45,379 bases of DNA from Paulinella micropora (Eukaryota > Cercozoa > Imbricatea > Euglyphida): the NCBI GenBank assembly GCA_009731375.1, contig BJOX01000145.1, forward strand, positions 357,711 to 403,089, read 5' to 3'. The notes under the pieces were generated by a model. The model saw only the letters and a program-made list of their open reading frames with translations, was not told the DNA's origin and made no database searches. A program made the position numbers and the translations under genes. Below, one piece after another: positions 8,302 through 15,628 of the stretch. Position 1 is the stretch's first letter. Each line of letters opens with the position of its first letter.

Positions 8302-8612
8302 TAAAATTTAAGTGCCCCACGGCCGTTCTGCTTCCCGTATCCTTGCTTCATCGCCGCCTTCGCTACACGGTCCGCATAAGGAACACCAACATCGCTTAAA
8401 AAAGTAGCTCCTCTTGAAATCAATTGGTTCTTCTTGATAAACCTATTAGCATCCAATATTGCTTTTCCGACTTTTTTCCAATTTACTTTTCCACCCTGTT
8501 GCCCCTTCTTGCGAGCAGTTTTCTTTTTTCCACCGCCTGCCATTGTGCTTGAATTTCTTGTTATTTTTCCGACTGTTGGAACGACTTCAACCCTTGTTGT
8601 TTTTACGACCAT
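8301..8612 (-). CDS. Small basic core-like virion protein
   Basis: A 103-residue, Lys- and Gly-rich protein. After a basic patch (GGGKKKTARKKGQQGG, residues 26-42) comes a helical segment NWKKVGKAILDANRFIKKN, then SRGATFLSDVGVPYADRVA, ending in AMKQGYGKQNGRGALKF. Small proteins with this plan (basic patch, amphipathic helix, GYG-type tail) occur in PLVs and resemble adenovirus core or cement peptides in character. DNA packaging or membrane activity is inferred. A second Met at residue 24, before the basic patch, is an alternative start. A TATATTATA box directly precedes the first ATG, favouring the longer form. Confidence 0.6.
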   Translation of the reverse strand: MVVKTTRVEVVPTVGKITRNSSTMAGGGKKKTARKKGQQGGKVNWKKVGKAILDANRFIKKNQLISRGATFLSDVGVPYADRVAKAAMKQGYGKQNGRGALKF

Positions 8613-8670
8613 TATAATATATGAAAAAAAATAATTAATAATAAATTACAAAAACCTTTTGTTAAAATTA

Positions 8671-8709
8671 GTCCCGCAAGCGGGACAATAGACTATCGCA
8701 AGCGATAGT
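8671..8709 (-). terminator. Twin hairpins at the ATPase gene stop
   Basis: GTCCCGC (8671-8677) pairs with GCGGGAC (8680-8686), and ACTATCGC (8692-8699) pairs with GCGATAGT (8702-8709). Each has a two-A loop. The second stem contains the TAG stop (8693-8695) of the ATPase gene. Confidence 0.65.
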
Positions 8710-9517
8710 TGAAATTCTGCCTCAGCTCGTCCGATACCGCATCCACATACAAAAAGTTAAACCTCTCTTTGGTTGCCTCGTGGTATTTTTCAATGAAGTA
8801 GTCTAAATCATATCCAAGGTCCAGATGCTTATACACGAGTTCTATTTTATCAACACTCTGACCTGGAAAAATAAGAAGGTAGTCCAGCTGTTTAATAGCC
8901 TCAGGTTTCATATCGTTAAGATACTGACTAGACATAATCACCTTTGACTTGTAGTGGCGGTTTTTCTTTAACAGGTCGCTCACTGACTTATCTCTTAAAC
9001 CTGAGCCCAAATCATCAAGGACGAAAACTACTTCTGGTGTAATGTATTTGCTCGGCCTCTCCACCTTTTCGCCTCCCTCCTGCTTCTTCTTTTCCTCTTT
9101 TCCAAAGTATAAAAACTTCGGCTTCGGTTCTTCTTTGCCATCCTGAATGATTTCGCCTTCTTCTTGCTCCTCATCTGGCTTATTGAGCTTATCTAACTCG
9201 TAATCAATTACAGACAGTCCGTCCGCTTTCAAATATGTATATATAGCCATTGGGTTTCCCTTCTTCTTGAAGTGCTTAACCATTTCTTTGTAAATGTGGT
9301 CCTTATGTATCGTGCTGGCAATAATAACAATGCGGGTCTTTTTGTCGGTCGTTCGTTTCAGGATTTCAAACAGTGCGGTTGTCTTGCCACTCTTCTTGCG
9401 AGCGAGAAGAAAAATATTGGCATACGGTTCATCAAATAACTTATATCCTTTTGCCAATTTGTCGCCATCTCCGTTTTGCTTAACTGGTTTAACTTTAACA
9501 TTGTTAATCTTTTCCAT
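8693..9517 (-). CDS. ATPase: A32-type genome packaging ATPase
   Basis: A 274-residue P-loop protein of the FtsK/HerA-like A32 family, which pumps viral DNA into preformed capsids. The Walker A is IFLLARKKSGKTTALFEIL near residues 35-53, with ARKKSGKTT as the nucleotide-binding loop. Walker B is VVFVLDDLGSG near 160-170, followed by a KVIMSSQYLNDM segment consistent with sensor motifs. An acidic insert (EEQEEGEII) and a Lys/Glu-rich linker lie between them. I place the start at MEKINNVKV, not at the longer open frame reaching 9631: the extra 38 codons cover the conserved 25-base element, which ends one base before this ATG exactly as in the penton gene. A TATATAAAAG box lies about 40 bases upstream. 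Confidence 0.87.
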   Translation of the reverse strand: MEKINNVKVKPVKQNGDGDKLAKGYKLFDEPYANIFLLARKKSGKTTALFEILKRTTDKKTRIVIIASTIHKDHIYKEMVKHFKKKGNPMAIYTYLKADGLSVIDYELDKLNKPDEEQEEGEIIQDGKEEPKPKFLYFGKEEKKKQEGGEKVERPSKYITPEVVFVLDDLGSGLRDKSVSDLLKKNRHYKSKVIMSSQYLNDMKPEAIKQLDYLLIFPGQSVDKIELVYKHLDLGYDLDYFIEKYHEATKERFNFLYVDAVSDELRQNFNYRLR

Positions 9518-9518
9518 T

Positions 9519-9543
9519 GCAGAGACTTCGCCTCCGCACCTCC
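9519..9543 (-). promoter_or_regulatory. Conserved 25-base element before the ATPase ATG
   Basis: Same sequence and same one-base spacing to the ATG as at the penton gene. The upstream DNA, from the element back through AATATATTTT to the GTAGGGG hairpin of the preceding gene, is also laid out as at 6420-6550. Confidence 0.65.
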
Positions 9544-9592
9544 AAATACTTTTATATATTCTAAAATATATTTTTATTTTACTGGCGGGGTT

Positions 9593-9613
9593 GTAGGGGG
9601 AGCAGGCCCCTAC
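9593..9613 (-). terminator. GC hairpin at a small gene stop
   Basis: GTAGGGG at 9593-9599 pairs with CCCCTAC at 9607-9613. The TAG stop (9610-9612) of the 120-residue gene lies inside the second arm. The loop and flanks nearly match the hairpin at 6530. Confidence 0.65.
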
Positions 9614-9972
9614 CCCAGAAATTCTAAACAAATAACAATTCTTCCAGCTAGTGGGTCAGTCTCAATATTACCGCTGTCTGTTTTCAATACCCGAAACGAA
9701 TACTGCCCGTCAGTCCAGCCGATATTTCCTAGATTATATCCGAGGTTTGAAATGTTTGCCGTGGTGCTGTCTGCGAATGTGCCGATAATTCCAATACGGT
9801 CCATATAAAGGATTTTCGTTTTCGTCTCAGTCATATCGTTCATATAGTGGATAAACTTAACATTCATTCTGGTTGGGGTAAAGTTCATTTGAATGTTTTT
9901 GTCAAATGTCTTGCTACCACCAGCAAAATCATTACTTAGAAAAATAATCCGCTGATATTTATAGTCAGTCAT
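9610..9972 (-). CDS. Small predicted virion protein, unrecognised family
   Basis: A 120-residue protein with alternating strand-like segments: YQRIIFLSND, NIQMNFTPTRMNVKFIHYMND, TKILYMDRIGIIGTF, YSFRVLK and the end GRIVICLEFLG. It has no signal peptide, no cysteine cluster and no catalytic motif I can identify. Composition and position among morphogenesis genes suggest a small beta-sandwich structural protein. Its ATG lies only five bases from the ATG of a divergent gene, so its promoter must overlap that neighbour's coding sequence. Confidence 0.55.
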   Translation of the reverse strand: MTDYKYQRIIFLSNDFAGGSKTFDKNIQMNFTPTRMNVKFIHYMNDMTETKTKILYMDRIGIIGTFADSTTANISNLGYNLGNIGWTDGQYSFRVLKTDSGNIETDPLAGRIVICLEFLG

Positions 9973-9977
9973 TTGCG

Positions 9978-10220
9978 ATGCCCTCTATATTACTGCTTAT
10001 AAACTTTTTATTAATTAATATTTCTGCTCGGACTGCCTGCGATTTCTATTCACGGGTCAGCGATAAAAAAAATGAAAGTTGTGTTTATTGTATCCAAAAG
10101 GGATGTGTGTATAAGCCTTTTAGTGATTGGTGTGTTAGTTTTGATGAAGCCATTCCGCTAATCTGTGCGGGTGATAGCTCTTGGTATAAAATCTATTCGT
10201 ATGAATGCTCACTTCTTTGA
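9978..10220 (+). CDS. Small secreted Cys-rich (PSI-like) protein
   Basis: An 80-residue protein. Residues 1-18 (MPSILLLINFLLINISA) form a clear signal peptide or anchor. The rest has seven cysteines at about 21, 35, 38, 43, 52, 63 and 77. The spacing C-x13-C-x2-C-x4-C-x8-C resembles the PSI (plexin-semaphorin-integrin) cysteine pattern. It is one of few plus-strand genes in the element. It is divergent from the small structural gene with only five bases between the ATGs, and its last 12 bases overlap the convergent membrane protein gene. It may be a secreted or envelope-associated protein; function unknown. Confidence 0.5.
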   Translation: MPSILLLINFLLINISARTACDFYSRVSDKKNESCVYCIQKGCVYKPFSDWCVSFDEAIPLICAGDSSWYKIYSYECSLL

Positions 10221-10556
10221 ACTAGATGGGCTAGGAAGGCAGATGCCAATCAATAGTGTTAAAATACCCACATAAGTGTTAGCAACTTCACACGGTAAGT
10301 TCTTTTCAGACAACCTTACGATACAAAGGGTGATGATGGCGATAATGATACCCATTTGAAATAAGTATTTAATAAGTCGGCTGTCGGTTGGCCTGTTCTT
10401 TATACAACAACAACTCCAGTTGTCTTCCAATTCGTGCTCTACTTTTTTTTCCTCATTCTTCAACGAAATATCCAAAACACGATTTTTCAACTCTGGTGTT
10501 AGTTCTCCATCTGCCATATCAATGAGTGGAGGTGGAGGGTGTAATCTAGGTGGCAT
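10209..10556 (-). CDS. Two-span membrane protein
   Basis: A 115-residue protein. The proline-rich N-terminus and a charged helical part lead to a cysteine cluster (WSCCCIKN). Two hydrophobic segments follow, MGIIIAIITLCIV at about 70-83 and YVGILTLLIGICL at about 96-108, and the end is PSPSSSKK. This hairpin topology with an LPSPS-type tail recalls small membrane proteins of PLVs and phycodnaviruses, by memory only. The ATG at 10556 overlaps the stop of the S74 fibre frame by 11 bases, suggesting co-transcription or translational coupling. It may sit in an internal membrane or act at entry or release. Confidence 0.6.
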   Translation of the reverse strand: MPPRLHPPPPLIDMADGELTPELKNRVLDISLKNEEKKVEHELEDNWSCCCIKNRPTDSRLIKYLFQMGIIIAIITLCIVRLSEKNLPCEVANTYVGILTLLIGICLPSPSSSKK

Positions 10557-12120
10557 TGTTATTACGGATTCCTGCTAATTGTTTTTTTAAGTCAGCTATA
10601 TCATTAGTTATATTATTTATTTTTTCCGATAATTGTTGAACGGCTTTAATTAACGGGGCGATAAACTCTGAATAACCTATACCATAACCAACATCACCAC
10701 TATCAACACATTTAACATCTTCTGGATTGATACTTGCACCCTTCAATTCGTATTCCGCTCTTTGCTTTGGACACGGCACCATAATTTTTTCTTTTATAAA
10801 TCCGCCAAAATCTAGCATATCCATTTCTGTTAGTATTTCTTCTAATTCCTGTGCTATTAACCCAGTCCTACATTTCTTTTTGTCGTCAATCATACGATAG
10901 CAGACTGGATTTAGCTTATTAATAAAATCTAATCCTAAGCATTCCTTTATATCTTCTTTTTTTCTCCTGTCTGAATATTGAATAGGATTAGACAATACCC
11001 ATAATTGTCCATCGCTTGCTTTCAAAGACATTAAAGCAGTATTTGAATTATTCTCCCATATGAACCCACTCGTTGAAGAATTATTCACTCTAAATCTAAT
11101 AGCATAAGAAGTTAATCCTCCGCCTACTCCTCCTGCTGGTGCTGTTCCTCCGCTTAATGATTTATTTGCTCCAGACTGAGACATATAAATCCCCCAGTTT
11201 GGATCGGCAACATCCCATACAAATATTCCTCTCGCATTCGTCCCGTCTGTTTGTCCTTGAATTCCTATTTTCGCTCCATTATTAGTTGTGGTTGTTAGCA
11301 CCCCAGAATATGTAATCCCCGCACTTGCCGTTATCAATCCTTTCGTCCATAAAGTCCCGTTTAATCCATTCAATGACATTAATAGTTGTTCCCCCGAATT
11401 CTCCCATACAAATTCCATCGTAGAATCATTAGCAACCCTAAACCGAAAACTATACGAACTAAAATCATTTCCAGAAACCGCAAAACCATTTGCCAAACTT
11501 CTAGTGTTTCCACCTCCGCCAGATGCTGCATAAATCCCCCAACTTGTATTGGTTGTATCCCATAGAAATATTCCTTTTGCGTTTGTTCCGTCTGTTGCTC
11601 CCTGAACTCCTATTTTCGCCCCACTTGTATTTGTTGCCGAGGTTAATGTGCCAGTATATGTAATCCCCGCATTTGCCGTTATTAACTTTGAAGCAGTAAT
11701 CGCCGTGTTGTTAATTCTAAATAATTCTGTCGCCGCACTATGATAAAATACGTGGCTTCCACCAGAACTATCAACATTATAGATAAGGGCCGCGCTACCA
11801 AGACCAAATCCATAAAATGCGGTTGTAGAGCCTGTTCCATTATCATACAAAACTAATTTATTATTAGCATTTGTAGCCCTATCTATGAATATTTTTTTAC
11901 CTGCCCCGACTACTATGTTATCACTCGTTGTTAATGTTGTTGTAGTTATGCCAGCAGTTGAAGTAATTGTTGTTCCTGTTATTGTTCCACCATTTGTTAT
12001 GTTGTTGCTGTTCATATCCAAACCCCCATAGAACCGCATACCGCCAGCATTGTTAAAACGGACGATATCAGAAGACAGCGACTTATTGTCCAAAAGTTTT
12101 TGAAATATAAAGTCCCGCAC
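10546..12120 (-). CDS. Fibre protein with S74 self-cleaving chaperone domain
   Basis: This 524-residue frame has two tandem repeats of about 110 residues (each with GAKIG.QG.TDGTNA.GIF.WD, WGIY, then FRFRV.N.S and a FIWENN-like strand). It ends in a peptidase S74 intramolecular chaperone of endosialidase/tail-spike type: SDRRKKEDI carries the Ser383-Lys388 dyad, followed by FINKLNPVCYRMI, RTGLIAQELEEIL, a YSEFIAPLIKAVQ helix and a final coiled coil. Such domains trimerise a fibre and then cleave themselves off. The frame begins inside the end of the upstream fibre frame without a convincing promoter, so it is probably the C-terminal part of one fibre gene interrupted by a frameshift. Confidence 0.75.
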   Translation of the reverse strand: MRDFIFQKLLDNKSLSSDIVRFNNAGGMRFYGGLDMNSNNITNGGTITGTTITSTAGITTTTLTTSDNIVVGAGKKIFIDRATNANNKLVLYDNGTGSTTAFYGFGLGSAALIYNVDSSGGSHVFYHSAATELFRINNTAITASKLITANAGITYTGTLTSATNTSGAKIGVQGATDGTNAKGIFLWDTTNTSWGIYAASGGGGNTRSLANGFAVSGNDFSSYSFRFRVANDSTMEFVWENSGEQLLMSLNGLNGTLWTKGLITASAGITYSGVLTTTTNNGAKIGIQGQTDGTNARGIFVWDVADPNWGIYMSQSGANKSLSGGTAPAGGVGGGLTSYAIRFRVNNSSTSGFIWENNSNTALMSLKASDGQLWVLSNPIQYSDRRKKEDIKECLGLDFINKLNPVCYRMIDDKKKCRTGLIAQELEEILTEMDMLDFGGFIKEKIMVPCPKQRAEYELKGASINPEDVKCVDSGDVGYGIGYSEFIAPLIKAVQQLSEKINNITNDIADLKKQLAGIRNNNAT

Positions 12121-14173
12121 CTTTTACATCAAATGCTACATTAGTGAATAGGTAGCCTCTTTGGTCGGCGGTTCCGCTTGAATCTGTATTTAAAGTGTAT
12201 AAGAAAGACTGCCAATCACCCGTTGTCTGACTGAAAAAGATATCTCCTCCATTTTGGTTTAATATCCTTGCCCCATTATATGTAATATTTCCACCATTAA
12301 TGATATCAACATTATTAAAATCGGCTTGGCTTAACAAATTTAGTGCTCTTACATCATTTCTAGTTCCATTAAATATCTTTATTCCCGTTATTGTTTGGTC
12401 TCCTGTTAGTTTTACATTTTGCCCGTCCAATGTGTCCGCATACCCTTTTGTCGCTCCGTCCGTCGCGACCGTCGGAGTTCCAAGGTTGGCTATTTTGCTA
12501 CTATTACAATCTAGCCCCGAAGCATTTACCCAACCGACTATTGCCCCGTCAATAATGAAACTTATTTTTTTCGCATTTATTTCAAAGTTATAATTTACAC
12601 CCGTGCCCATATCAAGACATCCAATAGTTCCTATATTTGCTGTGGAGTTAAAAACCACGAATGTTCCTTTTGTGGCCGCGTTCGTTGAATTTCCTGTTAT
12701 TTCAAGACCGCTACTAAATGTCTTAATTCCCGCTATGGTTTGGTTTCCTGTTAGTTTCACATTTTGCCCGTCTAATGTATCTACATAACTTTTGTTTGCT
12801 CCGTCGGTTGATAATGTTGGTGTGGCTAAGTTTGTTATTTTTCTGTTGTTCAAAGATAATGTAGTGCCCGTTGCGGTCGCGATTACATTATCACCCGCGT
12901 ATAAATCAACATATGACCCTGTTATTTGTATTGGATAATAGGCAGCGGTTGCTATTTTTTGTGCCACAATCTCTCCTATATTTGTCGCCGTATCAAAGGC
13001 AATACCGATACCATCAAAAGCGGTTGGACCTGTGGCGCCCCGCACTTCTATTGTTGAAGTAAATTTTTTATTCCCTGCTATGGTTTGGTCTCCTGTTAGT
13101 TTAACGACTGCGGTATCAAGGGTGGATACATCAATACCATCAACAAGATTAACATTTGTTATGTTAAATCCGCCCATATTTAAACTGCCCGTCATAGCCG
13201 TTGTGCCGTCCTTTGCTAGTTTCGTATCAGTGTAAGCCTTTGTTGAAGCATCGCCGTCATAGAATGGGGCTGGAAGTCCGCTGATTGCCGTTGTGCTGTT
13301 AAAATTTAAAACATTATTTGTCAATGTCATTCCACCTCCTGTTGTTGGAGCAAAAAGTATGGACGAGCCTACAATAGTTAGTGGATAGCCCGTGGCCCCA
13401 CCTGCCTCCGACGAATAGATAGAGCCCATATTATTGTTGTAATTGAAGAATAACTTGCCAGTGTTTAATGGATTTGAGTCTTTTACGGCCACATAAGTAG
13501 TAAATGTTTTATTCCCTGTTATGGTTTGGTCTCCCGTTAGTTTTACGGCCGAAGTATCAAGAGCCGAAACATCAATACCATCAACAAGATTTACATTCGT
13601 TATGCTTTGGCTTTTCATATCAATACCCGCACTAGCATTTATTATACTGCTAAATGTCTTAATTCCTGCTATGGTTTGGTCTCCTGTTAGTTTAACCACC
13701 GAAGTATCAAGGGCAGAAACATCAACACCATCAACATTACCGACATTTACTATATTAAAACTTCCCATATTCAAATCTCCAAACATCATAGTGAGGCCAT
13801 CCAATCTAAGAAAAGGTGAGTTTGTATTTCTCCATTGACCCGTGCTATAAATGAGTAATTGGTTATTGGAGGGTGTGCCTGTTATGACTACATCACTTAA
13901 AGCATCTATTGACTTGTTTGAAAATCTTGTGTCAAATCTACCATCAGTATAGTATAGATTAGTGCCTTCTTTTATGTCAGTTGTGCTTTTGGTAGCCAGT
14001 CGTGTGTCAAATCGGCTGTTGGTAAAATAAAGATTTACGGGGTCAGCATCTTCTGGCACTCTATCTGTGTATAAGCCCACTATGTTTGTATTTGTTAAAT
14101 CAAGGTTGGCTATATTTAGTGAATCAACCGCAATTTCAGATAAGCCTAAGAGCGATTTGTATTGACTGCCCAT
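12083..14173 (-). CDS. Large repetitive fibre protein (N-terminal part)
   Basis: A 696-residue protein from the ATG at 14173; the open frame reaches further upstream but those codons are low-complexity antisense of the charged gene. The N-terminus has a repeat NLYFTNSRFDTRL / NLYYTDGRFDTRF typical of phage tail fibres. At least five repeats follow of the form VKLTGDQTI-A/T-G-x-KTF, spaced by variable beta segments, several with NLVDGIDVSALDT. This is a trimeric beta-helical fibre for host attachment. The frame stops at TAA 38 bases after the S74 frame begins. Shifting by one base near that overlap would fuse both into a fibre of about 1,200 residues. Alternatives are two separate subunits or programmed slippage. 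Confidence 0.75.
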   Translation of the reverse strand: MGSQYKSLLGLSEIAVDSLNIANLDLTNTNIVGLYTDRVPEDADPVNLYFTNSRFDTRLATKSTTDIKEGTNLYYTDGRFDTRFSNKSIDALSDVVITGTPSNNQLLIYSTGQWRNTNSPFLRLDGLTMMFGDLNMGSFNIVNVGNVDGVDVSALDTSVVKLTGDQTIAGIKTFSSIINASAGIDMKSQSITNVNLVDGIDVSALDTSAVKLTGDQTITGNKTFTTYVAVKDSNPLNTGKLFFNYNNNMGSIYSSEAGGATGYPLTIVGSSILFAPTTGGGMTLTNNVLNFNSTTAISGLPAPFYDGDASTKAYTDTKLAKDGTTAMTGSLNMGGFNITNVNLVDGIDVSTLDTAVVKLTGDQTIAGNKKFTSTIEVRGATGPTAFDGIGIAFDTATNIGEIVAQKIATAAYYPIQITGSYVDLYAGDNVIATATGTTLSLNNRKITNLATPTLSTDGANKSYVDTLDGQNVKLTGNQTIAGIKTFSSGLEITGNSTNAATKGTFVVFNSTANIGTIGCLDMGTGVNYNFEINAKKISFIIDGAIVGWVNASGLDCNSSKIANLGTPTVATDGATKGYADTLDGQNVKLTGDQTITGIKIFNGTRNDVRALNLLSQADFNNVDIINGGNITYNGARILNQNGGDIFFSQTTGDWQSFLYTLNTDSSGTADQRGYLFTNVAFDVKGAGLYISKTFGQ

Positions 14174-14198
14174 TGAACCGTGCTTCACCAAAACCTGT

Positions 14199-14223
14199 GG
14201 AGGTGCGGAGGCGGAGTCTCTGC
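14199..14223 (+). promoter_or_regulatory. Fourth copy of the 25-base element
   Basis: One mismatch to the other copies. It is oriented toward the plus-strand charged protein gene but 62 bases before its ATG, with TATATATTATC between. It also lies 25 bases upstream of the divergent fibre ATG, in reverse orientation to it. Confidence 0.55.
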
Positions 14224-14285
14224 TATATATTATCTTAATTAAAATATTATATTTAGGAAAATATAGCAACCCATAGCAAACAAGA

Positions 14286-14780
14286 ATGCCGGGTAAATCT
14301 TCGGTAGAAAATCTTAAAATCGCTAATGCGAGGCGAAAGGAAAAGGCTAAGCAAAGGAAGATTGAGAGGGCTAGGGAACTACTAGCGGAGGAAGAGGCTA
14401 AGAATGTTAAAGAAATGACCAATGACGAAAAGATGGAACATACGACCAAGAAACAGTTAGCGAAAGATATGATTGATGGCAGAGATGGCGAGAAAAGCGA
14501 GGAAAGTAGCTCGGAAGAAGAGGTTGAACAGGATTTCGTAGATATCGTTGCCAGTCGGGTTGCGGGTATAAAATTGAAGACTAAACAGAAGAAGGTGAAG
14601 AAAGCGGTAAAAAAGCAAGTGGAAGAGGAGAGTGAAAGCGAAAGCGAAAGTGAGGAAGAGGAACAGCCTAAGAAAGGTAAAGGTAAGAAATCAAACATAT
14701 CAGTTAATGTTTATAATCAACAACCCGAAAAACCAAAAAAAGAAAGTAATGATGTTTCAAAGATATTTTTAAAGTTTTGA
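14286..14780 (+). CDS. Highly charged coiled-coil protein
   Basis: A 164-residue protein made mostly of Lys, Glu, Arg and Ser. Residues about 10-80 form a basic-acidic helix (ARRKEKAKQRKIERARELL). An acidic Ser/Glu block follows near 90-100, then a conserved-looking segment DFVDIVASRVAGIKLKTKQK, a second SESESESEEEE block and a basic tail ending SNISVNVYNQQP...IFLKF. No enzyme motif is visible. It could be a scaffold or DNA-condensing protein. It is preceded by the 25-base element and an AATATTATATTTAG promoter-like stretch. The reverse strand is open here only because of the biased composition. Confidence 0.6.
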   Translation: MPGKSSVENLKIANARRKEKAKQRKIERARELLAEEEAKNVKEMTNDEKMEHTTKKQLAKDMIDGRDGEKSEESSSEEEVEQDFVDIVASRVAGIKLKTKQKKVKKAVKKQVEEESESESESEEEEQPKKGKGKKSNISVNVYNQQPEKPKKESNDVSKIFLKF

Positions 14781-14808
14781 AATATAGCTAATGGATAGAG
14801 ATACAACA

Positions 14809-15561
14809 TTAGGTGTCATTAAGTATTAATTCGTGTTCGTTTATTCTTTTTTTTGCTGTTTCAAATATGGTTTTGTCTTTCTCAATGCCTATAAACCGCC
14901 GTTTAGTATTAATACAAGCAATGCCAGTTGTTCCGCTTCCCATTGTAAAGTCTAACACGGTGTCGCCTTCGTTTGAATATGATTTAATTAGCCATTCACA
15001 TAAATCAACTGGTTTCTGTGTTGGATGTAATGGCTTGGGTGGGTTGTTGAATTTTAAAATTGAATGAGGGAAGCGGTCGCCTTTGTTATCTATTGGTTCT
15101 CCTATATATTTATACCCTTTTTTGTAAAAATATCCTACATAATCTCTTCCATTCGTCTTATATGGTTTCCCTTCTGTCTTCTGAGGATTATATGCTAATT
15201 TTTCTTCTTTCGGTCTGCTCTGCTCTGCAAACACATAAATCATTTCGTGTTTTCTTAGTGGCCTTTTATTAGCATGCAAGAAACCTACTTTTCTACTTTT
15301 CTCCCATATAAGGTCATACCGAAACCACTTCTCATTAGATTGAATTAGTTTGTAGCCAAAGTTAGTAGTTGTAAAGAAAATATATATACAATTTCGCTTA
15401 CATACTTTTTTAAGTTCTAACCACATTCGATTTAAGTCTTTGGCACTGTCCCACTCACACCGTGTTTGTCCATATGGTAAATCAACTACAACCAAATTAA
15501 CTTTTTCTTCTATCTTTGGTATCTGGTCAAGACAATCCGCATTGAAAAGTTTTATATCCAT
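14809..15561 (-). CDS. DNA adenine-N6 methyltransferase (beta class)
   Basis: A 250-residue protein. Motif IV appears as VVVDLPYGQ (a DPPY variant, residues about 25-33) near the N-terminus. HPTQKPVDLCEWLI forms motif X, and VLDFTMGSGTTGIA is the AdoMet-binding motif I near the end, followed by FIGIEKD. Catalytic motif before AdoMet motif is the beta-class order. Such enzymes methylate adenine (or cytosine N4) in short DNA sites, and in viruses may protect or mark the genome. No partner restriction enzyme is visible. A CTTATATAACT box immediately precedes the ATG, and the gene diverges from the integrase. Confidence 0.85.
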   Translation of the reverse strand: MDIKLFNADCLDQIPKIEEKVNLVVVDLPYGQTRCEWDSAKDLNRMWLELKKVCKRNCIYIFFTTTNFGYKLIQSNEKWFRYDLIWEKSRKVGFLHANKRPLRKHEMIYVFAEQSRPKEEKLAYNPQKTEGKPYKTNGRDYVGYFYKKGYKYIGEPIDNKGDRFPHSILKFNNPPKPLHPTQKPVDLCEWLIKSYSNEGDTVLDFTMGSGTTGIACINTKRRFIGIEKDKTIFETAKKRINEHELILNDT

Positions 15562-15628
15562 AGTTATATAAGATGGAGGAAAAAAAAGAAAGATTAATAT
15601 ATAAGGTCATTAAGTATTAGAAGGTGCG

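Noticed and set aside
9518-9631. 38-codon extension of the ATPase frame
   Set aside because: It covers the conserved 25-base element, which ends one base before the ATG at 9,517 as in the penton gene.
14174-14698. 175-codon N-terminal extension of the fibre frame
   Set aside because: Antisense of the Lys/Glu-rich gene at 14,286-14,780, and it crosses the 25-base element; the ATG at 14,173 fits the fibre start.
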